This document shows, piece after piece, positions 8,297 through 18,296 of a DNA stretch of 18,506 nucleotides. This stretch comes from Mansonella perstans (lineage: Eukaryota; Nematoda; Chromadorea; Rhabditida; Onchocercidae). Below the pieces are notes generated by a model. It was given only the letters and a program-made list of their open reading frames with translations. It was not told the origin of the DNA and did not search any database. The position numbers were made by a program, and so were the translations under genes. The DNA is taken from the NCBI GenBank assembly GCA_037074765.1, contig JBAMDO010000449.1, positions 1-18,506 on the forward strand, in the 5' to 3' direction. Position 1 is the first letter of the stretch. Every line of letters begins with the position of its first letter.

Positions 8297-9229
8297 CTCA
8301 TTTTTTTCCTTTCTTTTTTTTTTCTATCTCACTCTTTTTCTATCTCTCATAATTTGCAATTCTTTCTCTTCATTTTTTATTTATTTAATTACTTTTACCA
8401 TGGTTTACAACATCGTCGTGATATTTCCAATTTTTCACTTCCTTATTTCCAAGAGAAAAAAAGCTATTCGCTCAATTGCTTTAATTAACAAAAGATGATA
8501 GAAGTGATTTATCTAATTGTGATAAAAAAGGTAGCTTGCAATTATATTTGCTCTAATTTCATTTTTAAAGCAATAACTGAATTTATTGGTACAGTTTTTA
8601 AGTACATTAAAGTTAATTTATCGAAGCATTTCCGGATTCATTTTCGAGCAACTTTATTTTAAAGATCACAAAGTATTCTAATGTAGAAAAGATGAAAAAG
8701 TGAAAAAGGATACAAAAATGCTTAAAAAAAATTTTTTAGTTTATGAAATAACATTTTGAATAGATTAAAATGAATCAATTGATGCAGAGAAAATGAAATT
8801 TCTTTTTGCCACAAAAACTTTTTTTAATTTCTTCCTCAAATCTTAAAAATTTTGTTCTGTTTAAATTGAAAATACACTTCTCATTTGCTTGTAGCCATAT
8901 AGTTTTCTTTTTTTATCAGCTTTCGTTTCAAATAGCGCAATATTTCTTGAAATGGATGACTTAAACTTTTTCGCAATTTTAAACTTTTTCTCTAATACTT
9001 CTCATTTTATTGTTTTTACATGAAAGGATCAAAAAAATGAATCGAAAAATGACACCAATGCTCTCAAACATTTTCCATGTGAAATGAAAAAACTATTAAA
9101 AAATACTTTCGAAAATAACAAGAAAAAGAAATAAGCAATTTCCATAAAATAAAACTTTAATGGTTTTTCCCAGGTACATTCTAAATAATATCCTGCCCGT
9201 ACCCTGTACCATTACCTTCCGTACTTTAT
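8297..9229. other. Gene-free A+T-rich stretch
   Basis: Begins with a pyrimidine-rich segment on the plus strand (about 8300-8380). A plus-strand frame through it (8279-8488) is F/S/L-rich and reflects that composition. A short direct repeat of TAAACTTTTTC occurs near 8961 and 8979. Nothing else is recognised. Confidence 0.6.
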
Positions 9230-9288
9230 GTAGCTCTCAGATCTCAATCCATTTTAAAAGTTGTAGTTCTCAGTCCATTTTAAAAGTT
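9230..9288. repeat. 26-bp-period tandem repeat
   Basis: A 21-bp unit beginning TCTCA and ending CATTTTAAAAGTT occurs at 9242-9262 and 9268-9288 with one mismatch. A third, partial copy (GTAGCTCTCAG at 9230-9240, compare GTAGTTCTCAG at 9263-9273) lies just upstream. It follows a relatively G+C-rich segment (about 9191-9226) that itself repeats GTACC. Confidence 0.75.
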
Positions 9289-10116
9289 CTATAAATTTCT
9301 AGTTTAACAAACTTTAAAATCAAAAATAAAAAGAAAAAGAGAAAAAATTGAAAAACAAAGTATAACAAAAAATAAAAAAAGTTGCACCATCAATAGCAGT
9401 AATTAAAAAAAAATTAATCTTACAAATATACTAAAGCGAAGATATATAAAACTTCTAGTTTTTTGGTGTTTTGTATGCCACTTTCCTTTTTTTCTGGAAT
9501 TAAAAAGAGATGAAACACGAATTATTTGATCAGGAATATAGTTTTTATCTTCCTGAAATGTTCTGCAAAAGATTCGTAATAACTGTGGAATAAAAAACAG
9601 TTTTTCCGTGCCGAAAATTTGAATGAAAATTTTTGTTGAGCGTAAAAATAAATTTTACTGAAAATTTAATGATTGAAATAGACAAAACATACAGCCATGG
9701 AATGGTTGAAGTTAAATTTTGTTCTTTTCATATTAAATTCAACTTCTTTCTTTCTCATTTAAAGCTTGAAATTGTTTGACTCAAACAAATCAGTAGCAAA
9801 ATAACTTTCAGCACAAAAAAAAATCACTTGGAAGGAAAAAACAAACGGAACTGTAAAATGAATGATTAAGAAATTGCTACTAATTTGAATTGAAATGTTG
9901 ACTTTTGAAAACAACTAATGATTGATTTGCCTTCTTAAGATCTGCTCATTTTATACCTTTTTTTGGTAAAATTTTGCGGAAAAAATTTGAATAAATTTAA
10001 TTAGTTTCGAACTTAACAATTCCTTCCAATATAATTGAAAATTGAATGCATTTCTTTTTTAATTTTCTGCTCAATGAATCTTTTTTTAGATTTTAAAGTG
10101 TCGGATAATCTGCTTT

Positions 10117-10139
10117 AAAAAAAAAAAAAAAAAAAAAAA
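10117..10139. repeat. A23 homopolymer
   Basis: Twenty-three consecutive A on the plus strand, followed by CAAACAAACA. It could be a retroposed poly(A) tail or simple slippage. I found no matching target-site duplication or element body upstream. Confidence 0.95.
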
Positions 10140-10256
10140 CAAACAAACATTTCAAATTCTTCCTAAAGAATTATGAAAAAAATTATTAGCGTTCAATTTT
10201 TTCTTTTGTGAAAAAAATTTAATTTGAAAAGATTTAAAGTATTTATTTCTCAATGT

Positions 10257-10298
10257 AACACGAATTATACGCAGTACTCATTCTACATAGTTCGTGTT
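10257..10298 (+). repeat. 12-bp stem, 18-nt loop foldback
   Basis: AACACGAATTAT (10257-10268) pairs along its full length with ATAGTTCGTGTT (10287-10298), with one T-G pair that is a wobble only if the plus strand is transcribed; on the minus strand it becomes a C-A mismatch. The eight outer base pairs are perfect and include CG-containing sequence unusual for this region. Whether it is transcribed is unknown. The loop is larger and the stem shorter than a standard miRNA precursor. Confidence 0.7.
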
Positions 10299-11167
10299 GA
10301 TTTATGTCATTTCCGACTATATTTTTTTACCAAAAAATTAATACTATATCCTCTTATTTAATCTTTTCATTTATTAACCTTTGAAAGATTAAGATTTGAA
10401 ATAATCTTAGAAATTACAGTTATCTGATTGAAAAAAAAATACAAATTAGAAGGGAAAAATGGAACCTGAAATATGCATTCAAATCCTTTGTATAAATGAT
10501 TTATTGTGAAATAAATGCAAATTCGCATTCAGTTTCAGCAACGAGTAAATTACAAATCTGAATGAGGCTGAATTATACATTTAAAATTGTATTTTTAAAT
10601 TAGGTGATTATGTTCCTTAATTTGCTTATCAGGTTTTTATTGATTGTATGATAAGTGATTCACTTCCACCTGAATTTCATTCTATCAAGTGCAAGAAGTT
10701 GATATACTTTTATTTAATTAAAACTTAAATAGTTGCAAACAAAAAAGAAAAAAAATTCTAGAAGTGCAAATAAAAAAAGTAAAAAATTTTTGTGACCGTA
10801 AACAAAATTTAAAAATTTCTTGTTTTATATAAATAGCAAATTTTATTGTGTTAAATAAGAGCTATCATAAGTAGTTGTTTAAATATCAGCCAAATTGTCG
10901 TATGTTTATTAGATATTATCAATCAGATGTATTTTGCAAAAAAAAAAGAAAATAAGTTATGAATATTAATATCATTTTAATTCTTAAAAGTTACGGGAAA
11001 AGAAAGGAAAACAGAAAGAGAGGGAGAGTGCGAAAGAAAAAAGAACGAATTTTGTTAACTATATCAAGTATTTCACTTGTTTTTAGCTAAGTAGTAGTGG
11101 TATAAGTTGTGAACAAAAAAAGCTGGCAAATATTTCAGGTAAACAAGAACAAAATAAAATTTGGATA

Positions 11168-11359
11168 ATGACAAGATTGAAAACAATTCTCGTTGAAATG
11201 AAAGGCATGAATAGAATCAAAGGACTAACAATTCGATTACAAATTAATTCTAATAAATGTCACTTTATTGTATTAGTCATATTCTACGATGATAAATGTT
11301 GGTTAAGAAACTGTCATGTAATTATCAGTAAGAAATATGCTTGGATTATTTTTGATTAA
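11168..11359 (+). CDS. Unrecognised 63-codon ORF
   Basis: ATG-to-TAA frame in otherwise gene-free DNA. The product starts basic (MTRLKTILVEMKGMNRIKG) and becomes hydrophobic and aromatic (IVLVIFYDD near 34-42), with three cysteines (31, 44, 49). I recognise no domain, signal peptide or partner exon. Its amino-acid mix is less dominated by Phe/Lys runs than the other short frames, which is the only reason to list it. A perfect palindrome begins 31 bp after the stop. Most likely a chance ORF. Confidence 0.1.
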   Translation: MTRLKTILVEMKGMNRIKGLTIRLQINSNKCHFIVLVIFYDDKCWLRNCHVIISKKYAWIIFD

Positions 11360-11389
11360 AACAAATTGTTGCTGTTTTTTGAATTTTTA

Positions 11390-11411
11390 GAATTTTGAAA
11401 GTTCAAAATTC
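11390..11411. repeat. Perfect 10-bp-arm palindrome
   Basis: GAATTTTGAA (11390-11399) and TTCAAAATTC (11402-11411) flank the two bases AG. It is a near-perfect palindrome of 22 bp that would extrude as a hairpin, 31 bp beyond the small ORF ending at 11359. A+T-rich and possibly chance. Confidence 0.85.
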
Positions 11412-12650
11412 AAATTTGATTCATAATTTGGTTGCTATAATCAAATAGAAAATTTGTTGCTATTAAATGAATGAATTTTTTTTTTTTGTTCGTTCCAAAA
11501 TTATGCTTTACAGATAGAATAGAAAACTTTCGTTGTTTTTTTTTCTTGGCAAAATTATTCTCATCATTTTGCTAACCAGCAACAATTTGAAATAAACTTA
11601 CTTAAACAGATTAGAAGCAAAACTTGCTATTTTTCAACTTCCCAAATTTCCTGGATTGGCCCTGCTCCAGTTTGCTGAAACATTTTATTATAATTATGAT
11701 ATTATCATGAATGTTGCAGCAGTTCTAAAATGAAAAAAAAAACATAACTTTCATCAGAAATTTGTACTGATAAGCATGAATCGAACATTAATTTTACAAT
11801 CTTATGATTGAAAACTTAACGGATGTTAGATATACCAAAGGATTATTTGGTTTTATTATTCGAATTAATTTTTCGAATTATAAAAATATTATTACAAAAT
11901 GATTAAAAAAGGGAAAGGAAGAAAAAACGGAGTATTTCATGGTATGAATTATTTTTAGTAGCACAGCTGTGTGAAATGAAATAAATTTTGAAAAAATTTC
12001 GTAAGCAAGCGATGAAATAATTTTTTTTTTCCACAAATTTGCCACTTTTGAAATTGTTAACAGTAATAATTCAAATCAAAATTTATTAAATAATCGAGCA
12101 GAATACTGAAATTGAATAGACGAGCACAATGGATTGAATGGTTCATGGATTTATTGGAGGTGATTTTATTAATTGATTAAATGATGTATGACAGCAGATC
12201 CATGATAATTATTCAAATAAGATAATTAAGTTATTCAAAGGTCATTTAGATGCAAACTTGATAACTGTATATCCAACATGATGAAAGATTTGTTTTGCAA
12301 GATAATCGTTTTTAAAATTTATTCACTAGGTATATGTATATAAATATATATACATATATTCATTTCTAAATAATATAATGCAAAAATTAGCAAAAGTTGT
12401 AGTAAAATTTATTAAATAATTTAATTTCGTAAATTCGTTTAAAAAAAAACTGTAAAAAGAAATTTGTCAACTAATTAAGAAATTTTCCATTTTTTGATCA
12501 TTCTCTCTCTCTCTTTAACTTTTTTCAACTAAATTTTCATTTTCATCATTTTTTAAAAAAAAAAGATATAACTATTACACAATTTGCTTACACTAAGAGT
12601 ATAATTATGATAATCAGTAATTGGGCATCTTTTTTTCCTTTTCTTTGGAA
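11412..12650. other. Gene-free A+T-rich stretch
   Basis: No gene is recognised. It contains a direct repeat of TTCGAATTA near 11860-11880, the A/T hairpin at 12331-12358 and a short (CT)n run at about 12503-12514. Confidence 0.6.
12331..12358. repeat. Alternating A/T hairpin with 12-bp arms
   Basis: TATATGTATATA (12331-12342) and TATATACATATA (12347-12358) are exact reverse complements around AATA. A degenerate TA-repeat with a GT/AC interruption in both arms; easily unwound DNA. Confidence 0.85.
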
Positions 12651-12835
12651 TAACGGACAGTTTTTTTTTTTTTGAAAAAATAATTGGTCGGTTTTCTCAA
12701 AAATAATTGACAAATATTTTTCTTTAAAAAATGGGTCAGTTTTTCTGAATAGTTTATTAGTTTTTAAAATAACTGGTCAGTTTTTTTCTGGAAAAAATAA
12801 TGCGCGTCAGTTTTTTTTTCATAAATAATTGTTAT
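12651..12835. repeat. Degenerate tandem array with GGTCAG-like core and T-rich spacer
   Basis: Cores GGACAG (12655-12660), GGTCGG (12686-12691), GGTCAG (12734-12739), GGTCAG (12775-12780) and CGTCAG (12805-12810) are each preceded by an AATAATT/AATAACT-like string and followed by a T-run and usually GAAAAA or TAAAAA. A weaker copy (ATAATTGACAAAT) lies near 12703-12715, and the last unit loses its core after 12823. Spacing is 30-48 bp, so the array is old and uneven. Confidence 0.7.
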
Positions 12836-14491
12836 TAAAAATAATTAAATTACACTTCCAAAAAGTTTCCTCATTAATTGGTGCAAAAAAAAACTTACAA
12901 ACTATTTGATCAAAAAAAAATTTGGAACTTTAGTTTAGGCAACCATTTTAAAACCTTTAACTCTTTACCCTTGACCTTTTCATATTATCATTGCAATCGC
13001 TGTAAACAATGGCGTTTTAAGAGGCCAAATTCAATGTGATATGTTATCACTTTTATATCAAAAAAAAGTTACGAAAACTTAAAACATGCTTATTTGCTAT
13101 TTTTCTTTTTCATTTTTTCACCATTTTTCTGCAAAAAAATGCCAAATTTTCAATTTAAATTAAAACTATAAAAAACAGCATTTTGTAAATCTATCAAAGA
13201 AAAAAAATGAAAAAAAAGAAGACGAGTAAAAGCAGTAAATATTTGTATTGCACAGATTCATATAATTCAATATCAGTTGCATAGAAAAAAATAAAAAAGC
13301 TAGAACAATTAAATTTTATGCAAGAAATATTCAAATTTAATTTTGAAAATAATGAAAGCGAATGTTTCAAGGAAAAAAAGAAATTAGCTCAATTTTCGCA
13401 AAATTATTTTAAATTTGCATGTTTTTAATTTTCCTCAATTTCCAATAGATGGATTAAATTAAATTCAATGAATATATCTTTGCAAATTTCAATTAGGCTA
13501 AAATGATGCTAAAATAAATTGGCGGAATTATTGATAATGATATCTTATCATATAATTTTTGCAAATACGTTGCATTGCTATATATCTAGGTGCCTTGTGG
13601 AACAATCACTGGTCATTCTTGCAATTAGCTATTAAATAAGGGCATTGAACATAAAATCGAATAGTAATCCAGAATGAGGAGCATTCAATTTAAATAAGAA
13701 AATAATTGACAATACTTTTATTAAGCGTTAATTTTTTCGTTGACATGTAAAATTGAAGAAAATTTTAAGTCGCGATTTGTTGTAATATGTATCACATAAA
13801 TCTTTAACAATCATTGATTTTCTTGAAATAATCTAAAAACAAAAATTTAATTGCATGATTATAAAATTCGACTGGATTTAATTTGGGATAATTTACTGTA
13901 TTTCACTAATAAATATTAGCTTGCTTTATGTACCTTACAGAAATTACCACTTAACAGCTCTGAAAATTCATCCAGCACTTTGAATTACATATGCTATTTT
14001 TATAAATTTTATTTCTTCTCCAATTCCACCAAAATTTATCCCAGTCAATTGACGTATATGATAATTAAGCATTGTTTTTAATTAACCAGATAAGAAGTGA
14101 CGGAATTTTTTTTTTTAAATTCTTAAATTCCGAGATTTTGATTGTTCAATATATTGAATTTTTGTGATTTTATCACCATACGAAATTTTTTTCTTTCATA
14201 GATTCCCGGGCTAAATTAACTCATTGAAGTTTCAAGAATTTAAAATTATTTAAATTTAATTTTTTTCTTAAGCTGCATTTTCATACTTTCATGACTGTAA
14301 CTTTTATGAAAATTGAAATTTTATATGTTGATATAAAAAATTCGACACCGAATATTTTGAAAACAATTAAAAATTATCAAAAATTAAATAAACTAGAAAA
14401 GAAAAACATTATACTATATTAAATGAATCAAGCACTTTGGGCTAAATCATTTCTCGTTCATAGGCAGAATTTAACAAAATACAGCAACAAT
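12836..14491. other. Gene-free A+T-rich stretch
   Basis: No gene is recognised on either strand. Composition is slightly more balanced at about 12955-13030 and 13585-13640. A small inverted repeat ATGATA/TATCAT lies near 13537-13551. Nothing else stands out. Confidence 0.6.
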
Positions 14492-14496
14492 AAGTA

Positions 14497-14515
14497 TTAG
14501 GTTGTTCGCAAAAAA
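14497..14515 (+). mobile_element. Possible mariner-like terminal repeat fragment
   Basis: TTAGGTTGTTCGCAAAAAA is preceded by TA (14495-14496), the target dinucleotide of Tc1/mariner elements. TTAGGTTG-type starts are known from several mariner termini. I found no opposite-end copy and no transposase remnant within reach, so this is at most a solo, decayed end and may be coincidence. Confidence 0.15.
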
Positions 14516-14568
14516 CAAACTAATTTAATCTTCTTAACCACCTTATGCTGAAATTTTCAATCATTTGG

Positions 14569-14608
14569 ATTGTTCCAGCTTAATCCTAATTGTTCCAACT
14601 GCATGCAG
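14569..14608. repeat. 20-bp-period direct repeat plus CTGCATGCAG palindrome
   Basis: ATTGTTCCAGCT (14569-14580) recurs as ATTGTTCCAACT (14589-14600). The second copy runs into the 10-bp palindrome CTGCATGCAG at 14599-14608. This is the start of a stretch (14490-15010) with more balanced composition than most of the window. Confidence 0.65.
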
Positions 14609-14791
14609 GTATAACATTCAAAGTTTCATCGATACCAACGTGCCGGATTAACAGTAATGTGCAATATTATATGTTGTTCAAATGGGAGTGTCAAATAGGT
14701 AACAGTATTTTAAATTTTGAAATTCATTTATAGGGAGCGCTAGGGGAATGAGATGGACATTTTATAGCAATTGAAATAGTTTCATTGATAC

Positions 14792-14812
14792 GATGGTGAT
14801 GATGATGATGGT
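14792..14812. repeat. Short (GAT)n microsatellite
   Basis: Four perfect GAT units with one interrupted unit before them on the plus strand. Too short to indicate function. Confidence 0.8.
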
Positions 14813-14920
14813 AAAAGATCAGGTATTTAATCTGTCACTGCAATTAATGTATAGTGGACTGATTCCAATGCCTTCTTCATCTGTCCTTGTTATAAATGTT
14901 CATCTTATATGTTATCTGTA

Positions 14921-14953
14921 TACTTGACATATCTATTAGATATGTGATAAGTA
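14921..14953. repeat. Stem-loop A: 8-bp inner and 5-bp outer stem
   Basis: ACATATCT (14927-14934) pairs with AGATATGT (14938-14945) over a 3-nt loop. After a small internal loop, TACTT (14921-14925) pairs with AAGTA (14949-14953), giving 13 base pairs. Only 7 bp separate it from a second foldback. Confidence 0.75.
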
Positions 14954-14960
14954 AGCGTTT

Positions 14961-15004
14961 TTAATATCACTGATAAAATAATACAGTATTAGCAGTGATA
15001 ATAA
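14961..15004. repeat. Stem-loop B: 8-bp stem enclosing an AATAC/GTATT foldback
   Basis: TATCACTG (14965-14972) pairs exactly with CAGTGATA (14993-15000). Pairing continues outward with one mismatch (TTAA versus ATAA). The enclosed loop contains AATAC/GTATT around a single A, so the unit is a nested foldback. Confidence 0.75.
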
Positions 15005-17434
15005 CGTAATATTATTATTATTTCATACAGGTTTTTTTTGGAATGGGTGATTCTAATATGAAAAATTCCTTATTGCGCGTGAAAATTACCAGAATTTCTT
15101 ATAACAGTCAATTGATCAAAACAATGATTAATGATGATATAAGTTTTTAAGGTGAAATAATAAGATAATTAAGAGTAAATTTCAGGCATGTTGTAATTAA
15201 TTTGGTAATTTGAATTTTCTCTTAACTTGAAAAGTTGCAGGACTTGTCAAAAATTCAACATTAAATTTGTGGAATGAGCAATCATAAAGTGTTTCAAAAT
15301 ATCATTTTATCGTTTAATTTATCAGTCAGATGTTCAAATATCAGATAACGTTTCAAATTTATGAGTGATTCTCTGTATGAGCAATCGAAAGTAATGCAGG
15401 GCAAAATTTAGGATTTGAATGACTTAATTGAAAACTCTAGGTACCGGAAATGAGCATTAGGAATCTAAAAAGTGATGAGACATTTTCCGTTTTAAAAAAA
15501 TTATCTAGCAGATTTCTCTTACTATAAGTCATTTCGATAATTTTTAAATGTAAATGCAGTATTTAAAAATCAAACGTTCTTCTCTTTTATCATAATTACT
15601 ATTTTTATTGTTACCTGTACCAGCAACTTTTAAATCATTTCAATTCATTAGCATCATTTATTATTAAATCATTTTTTAATTGTCGTTTGTATGATCTGTC
15701 AAATCTTTACGATCAAACAAATTGATCCATTTTTTGTCCATTTCATTATTTAAGTAATTTTTAATGAATTTTAACACCTATAGTTCCACTATTGTTTATA
15801 TTATTATAAGCAACATCTGAATGAACTTTTTCAGCATCAAGCGTTTTGTGCTTACCATCATTATCATTCCTTTTTCCGATTAATCTTTAATTGTTTAATA
15901 ACAAGTTTTAATAAATTTTGCATCCTCTTGTCAAAATTACTACTCATCTTTCTCCAGTTACACTTCTCAGCAATCTTACCATCCCATTATCATTATTCCT
16001 ACCATCCTTGGTCATTATCAACTAAATGCTTAGTCATACACATATCCCCTTAATTGAGAAAAGATATTTTGTCACAAATGCCAAAATTGCTTTCTTAAAT
16101 TTTATTAAAATGAAATGAAATAATTTGCATTGGTCATTATGTGAATGTAATTATTATCGGCCTTATTTCATTGCCTTTCATTCTTTCCAGTTCCATTCGA
16201 ATTACTCCCTTCATCTTTTTTTTCACCTCTTCTTTCATTTCTTTCTAATGTAATTTTTTTTTTTCAGTTCCTGATAATGATTAAATAAAACAATTTCAGA
16301 TTTTTCATTCCAGAAATTCTAGTTTGCCAGAAATTGTTACTGTTCTGTTTACTCAGAATGTATTGCTTATTCGCTTATTTGCTCATTTGCTGTTGTCTTG
16401 TCAAAAGTAAACAAACATTTGAGAATGTGGGATAATAATGTAAATTACAATTAATATATTTTTTTCTTTTCCACATTCATAATTTTTTTTCTTGGTTTAT
16501 ATTTTGTAATTATTTTGCATAATATTTATTGGAATTTTCTTCTTTATAATTTCTTTTTTTTGATCGTAAACATATGAAACAAATTATCATGCATAATATG
16601 TAACGAAAAGAATATGAAGTATAGAATAAAACAGATTTTAAATATTACATAGAAATTTTAAAACAAAAGAAAAATTTCACTGTTTGAAACATTAATTCTA
16701 CACATACATTTCTTTATTAAGATATCTTCTACGACTGAAAACCAAAACATTATTCATCTGAAGAAGTCCTAATATTCACTCTTTCTCTCTCTCTTGCCCT
16801 TTCTTTATATTACCTCGTCAAATTACTTGTCTTTTGTTTATTGTTTATAAATTGTAATCAGAATCATTTCAATACTCTTTTTTAAAAAAGGAAAAATTTG
16901 ATTTTAATTTCAATGCAATACATTTCGCTGTTTAATTATAAAAAATTATCTACGAAGAATTTTTTTTGTTAATTAAATAGCGAAATCATTTTAATAACAT
17001 CAAATTTCCTATGTCTTTATACTTTATGCCTTATCATTTAAATATTTGAAAATTTTCGCTTCTCTATTGGATTCTTTTTTTTTTCGTTTTCTTTTTTACA
17101 TTTTTTTCTTTATATTTTACCTATAAATTCTTTTCTTGACAACTAGTAATTAAATGACATTTTCATCCGTAAAACTTTTAGTTTTTGTTCCTATTATCGC
17201 TTATCAAGCAAATAACAACCTTTTGAATTGATTTATCTATGAATATATTTAGTTCTATAATAATAGAAATGATATATATATATATATGAAATCTTTATAA
17301 GATAATTAAATATGTATGACTATTTTTAAAATTGAATATTTTTGTTTCAATTTTCTGTAAAAATTTTCAACCGTTGAAAATTAATGGCATTTTTTTTGAA
17401 ATGATGCCTTTTTTTCCAACTAAATAATGATTTT
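15005..17434. other. Gene-free A+T-rich stretch
   Basis: No gene is recognised. Several pyrimidine tracts ending in CAG (for example the T-run and CAG near 16253-16266) look like plus-strand acceptors, but the following sequence is stop-rich in all frames. GGTAAGC and GGTAAGA donors occur on the minus strand near 15855 and 15976. Around 15850-16030 the plus strand repeats CATTATCATTCCT-like strings. An (AT)n tract of 16 bp lies at 17272-17287. Confidence 0.6.
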
Positions 17435-17579
17435 GTGCATGAAGAAAAAGGAAGATTTACATCATTTGAAAAAGTTACTAACCCTTTCGTAACGTGGTAC
17501 AAACCGGAACCGATCATTTTTTTCTCATTCTTTTTTTTTTTTTTTTTCATTCAGCCCGTTAGTTCATTTCTTTTGCTTA

Positions 17580-17622
17580 TTTTCCTCTTCTTTTTCCTCT
17601 TCCTTCCTCTTCCTCTTCCTAT
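17580..17622. repeat. TTCCTC-type pyrimidine repeat
   Basis: An irregular repeat of TTCCTC/CTTCCT units on the plus strand, followed at about 17630 by CATTCAG. It resembles a polypyrimidine tract plus acceptor, but no exon or donor follows. The open frame running through it (17435-17635) becomes F/L/P-rich because of the tract; its first 30 codons are more mixed but match nothing I know. Confidence 0.75.
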
Positions 17623-17801
17623 CCTCATTCAGTAACTCAATAATTTCAATAATGTATCTTACGCTTCTGTTTCCAGTTATTTATGCGAATTCCTGACAAT
17701 TTAAGGAATAATTTCCAGCAAGATCATTGGAAAGATTAAAATTGATATATGGGATAAGTGACAGGAAGAAAGAAAAGAGAAATGAAGTGGACAACACTTA
17801 C

Positions 17802-17840
17802 ATTAAGTAGCATTTTTATCATACTATTATTGGAGAAAGC
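17802..17840 (-). other. Candidate 39-bp mini-exon
   Basis: The minus strand shows a CT-rich tract ending CCCGCAG (AG at 17842-17841), then 39 bp, then GTAAGT (donor GT at 17801-17800). Both boundary signals are good and a true exon of 39 bp (13 codons) would preserve frame. It lies upstream of, and on the same strand as, the receptor, so it could be a leader exon spliced to the CT-tract acceptor at 1969-1968 across about 15.8 kb, or an exon of another gene. It contains ATG at 17822-17820 and again three codons later. Chance is a real alternative: GTAAGT should occur several times in this much DNA. Confidence 0.25.
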
Positions 17841-18088
17841 CTGCGGGAGACGGGCGAATGAATGAAAGAGGAGAAATATGAATAAATATCCAGTCCTATT
17901 TTTATGTTGAGCGAAAAGTTTCATTATGGGATTTGTGATATTAGGTCAGTTTATCATATTTAGGAATGACCAAAATGAGTTATATTAAGAGGAACATTTA
18001 GGTTTGTTTTTTGACGCTATTAAGCTTAAAACTGTAATTGCGATGATTGACTGAAAAAAATAATGGTAGGTGTTAGCTTAATTATTTG

Positions 18089-18114
18089 TTTTTTTTTTTT
18101 TTTTTTTTTTTTTT
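18089..18114. repeat. T26 homopolymer
   Basis: The longest homopolymer in the window, flanked by ATTATTTG and GCGACTTC. Read on the minus strand it would be a poly(A) tract following GAAGTCGC, as after a retroposed sequence, but I see no clear target-site duplication. Confidence 0.95.
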
Positions 18115-18284
18115 GCGACTTCTTTCATTTTATGCTACTTAAGCGACATTTATTTTCAAATATTTTTTCTAACAAATATTGAATGAACAAATAAATTTAG
18201 CATAAGGATTATGTGTCTGTTTATATTTACTTTTTTATCCTAGCAAATTAACAAAAAAGAAAAAAGAACAAGCCCTGACAATAA

Positions 18285-18296
18285 AGGTTATGACCT
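18285..18296. repeat. AGGTTA/TGACCT inverted repeat
   Basis: AGGTTATGACCT is one base from a perfect palindrome of two AGGTCA half-sites with no spacer, the layout bound by some nuclear receptors. Flanking A/T bases extend the pairing (TAAAGGT..ACCTTTT). A single weak site without a nearby promoter. Confidence 0.4.

Larger units (their letters stand above)
9289..11167. other. Gene-free A+T-rich stretch
   Basis: No gene is recognised on either strand. It contains A23 at 10117-10139 followed by CAAACAAACA, and the stem-loop at 10257-10298. A purine-rich patch (about 10996-11046) precedes the small ORF at 11168. Confidence 0.6.

Noticed and set aside
8279..8488. Plus-strand 69-codon ORF with a signal-peptide-like start
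   Set aside because: The hydrophobic stretch is encoded by a pyrimidine tract.
16180..16330. Plus-strand exon after a T-run and CAG
   Set aside because: The acceptor looks good, but all frames after it hit stops within a few codons and no donor follows.
17347..17635. Overlapping ORFs on both strands around a T-run
   Set aside because: Both frames depend on the T-run or the TTCCTC tract. The mixed-composition part (about 17435-17515) is too short to assign.
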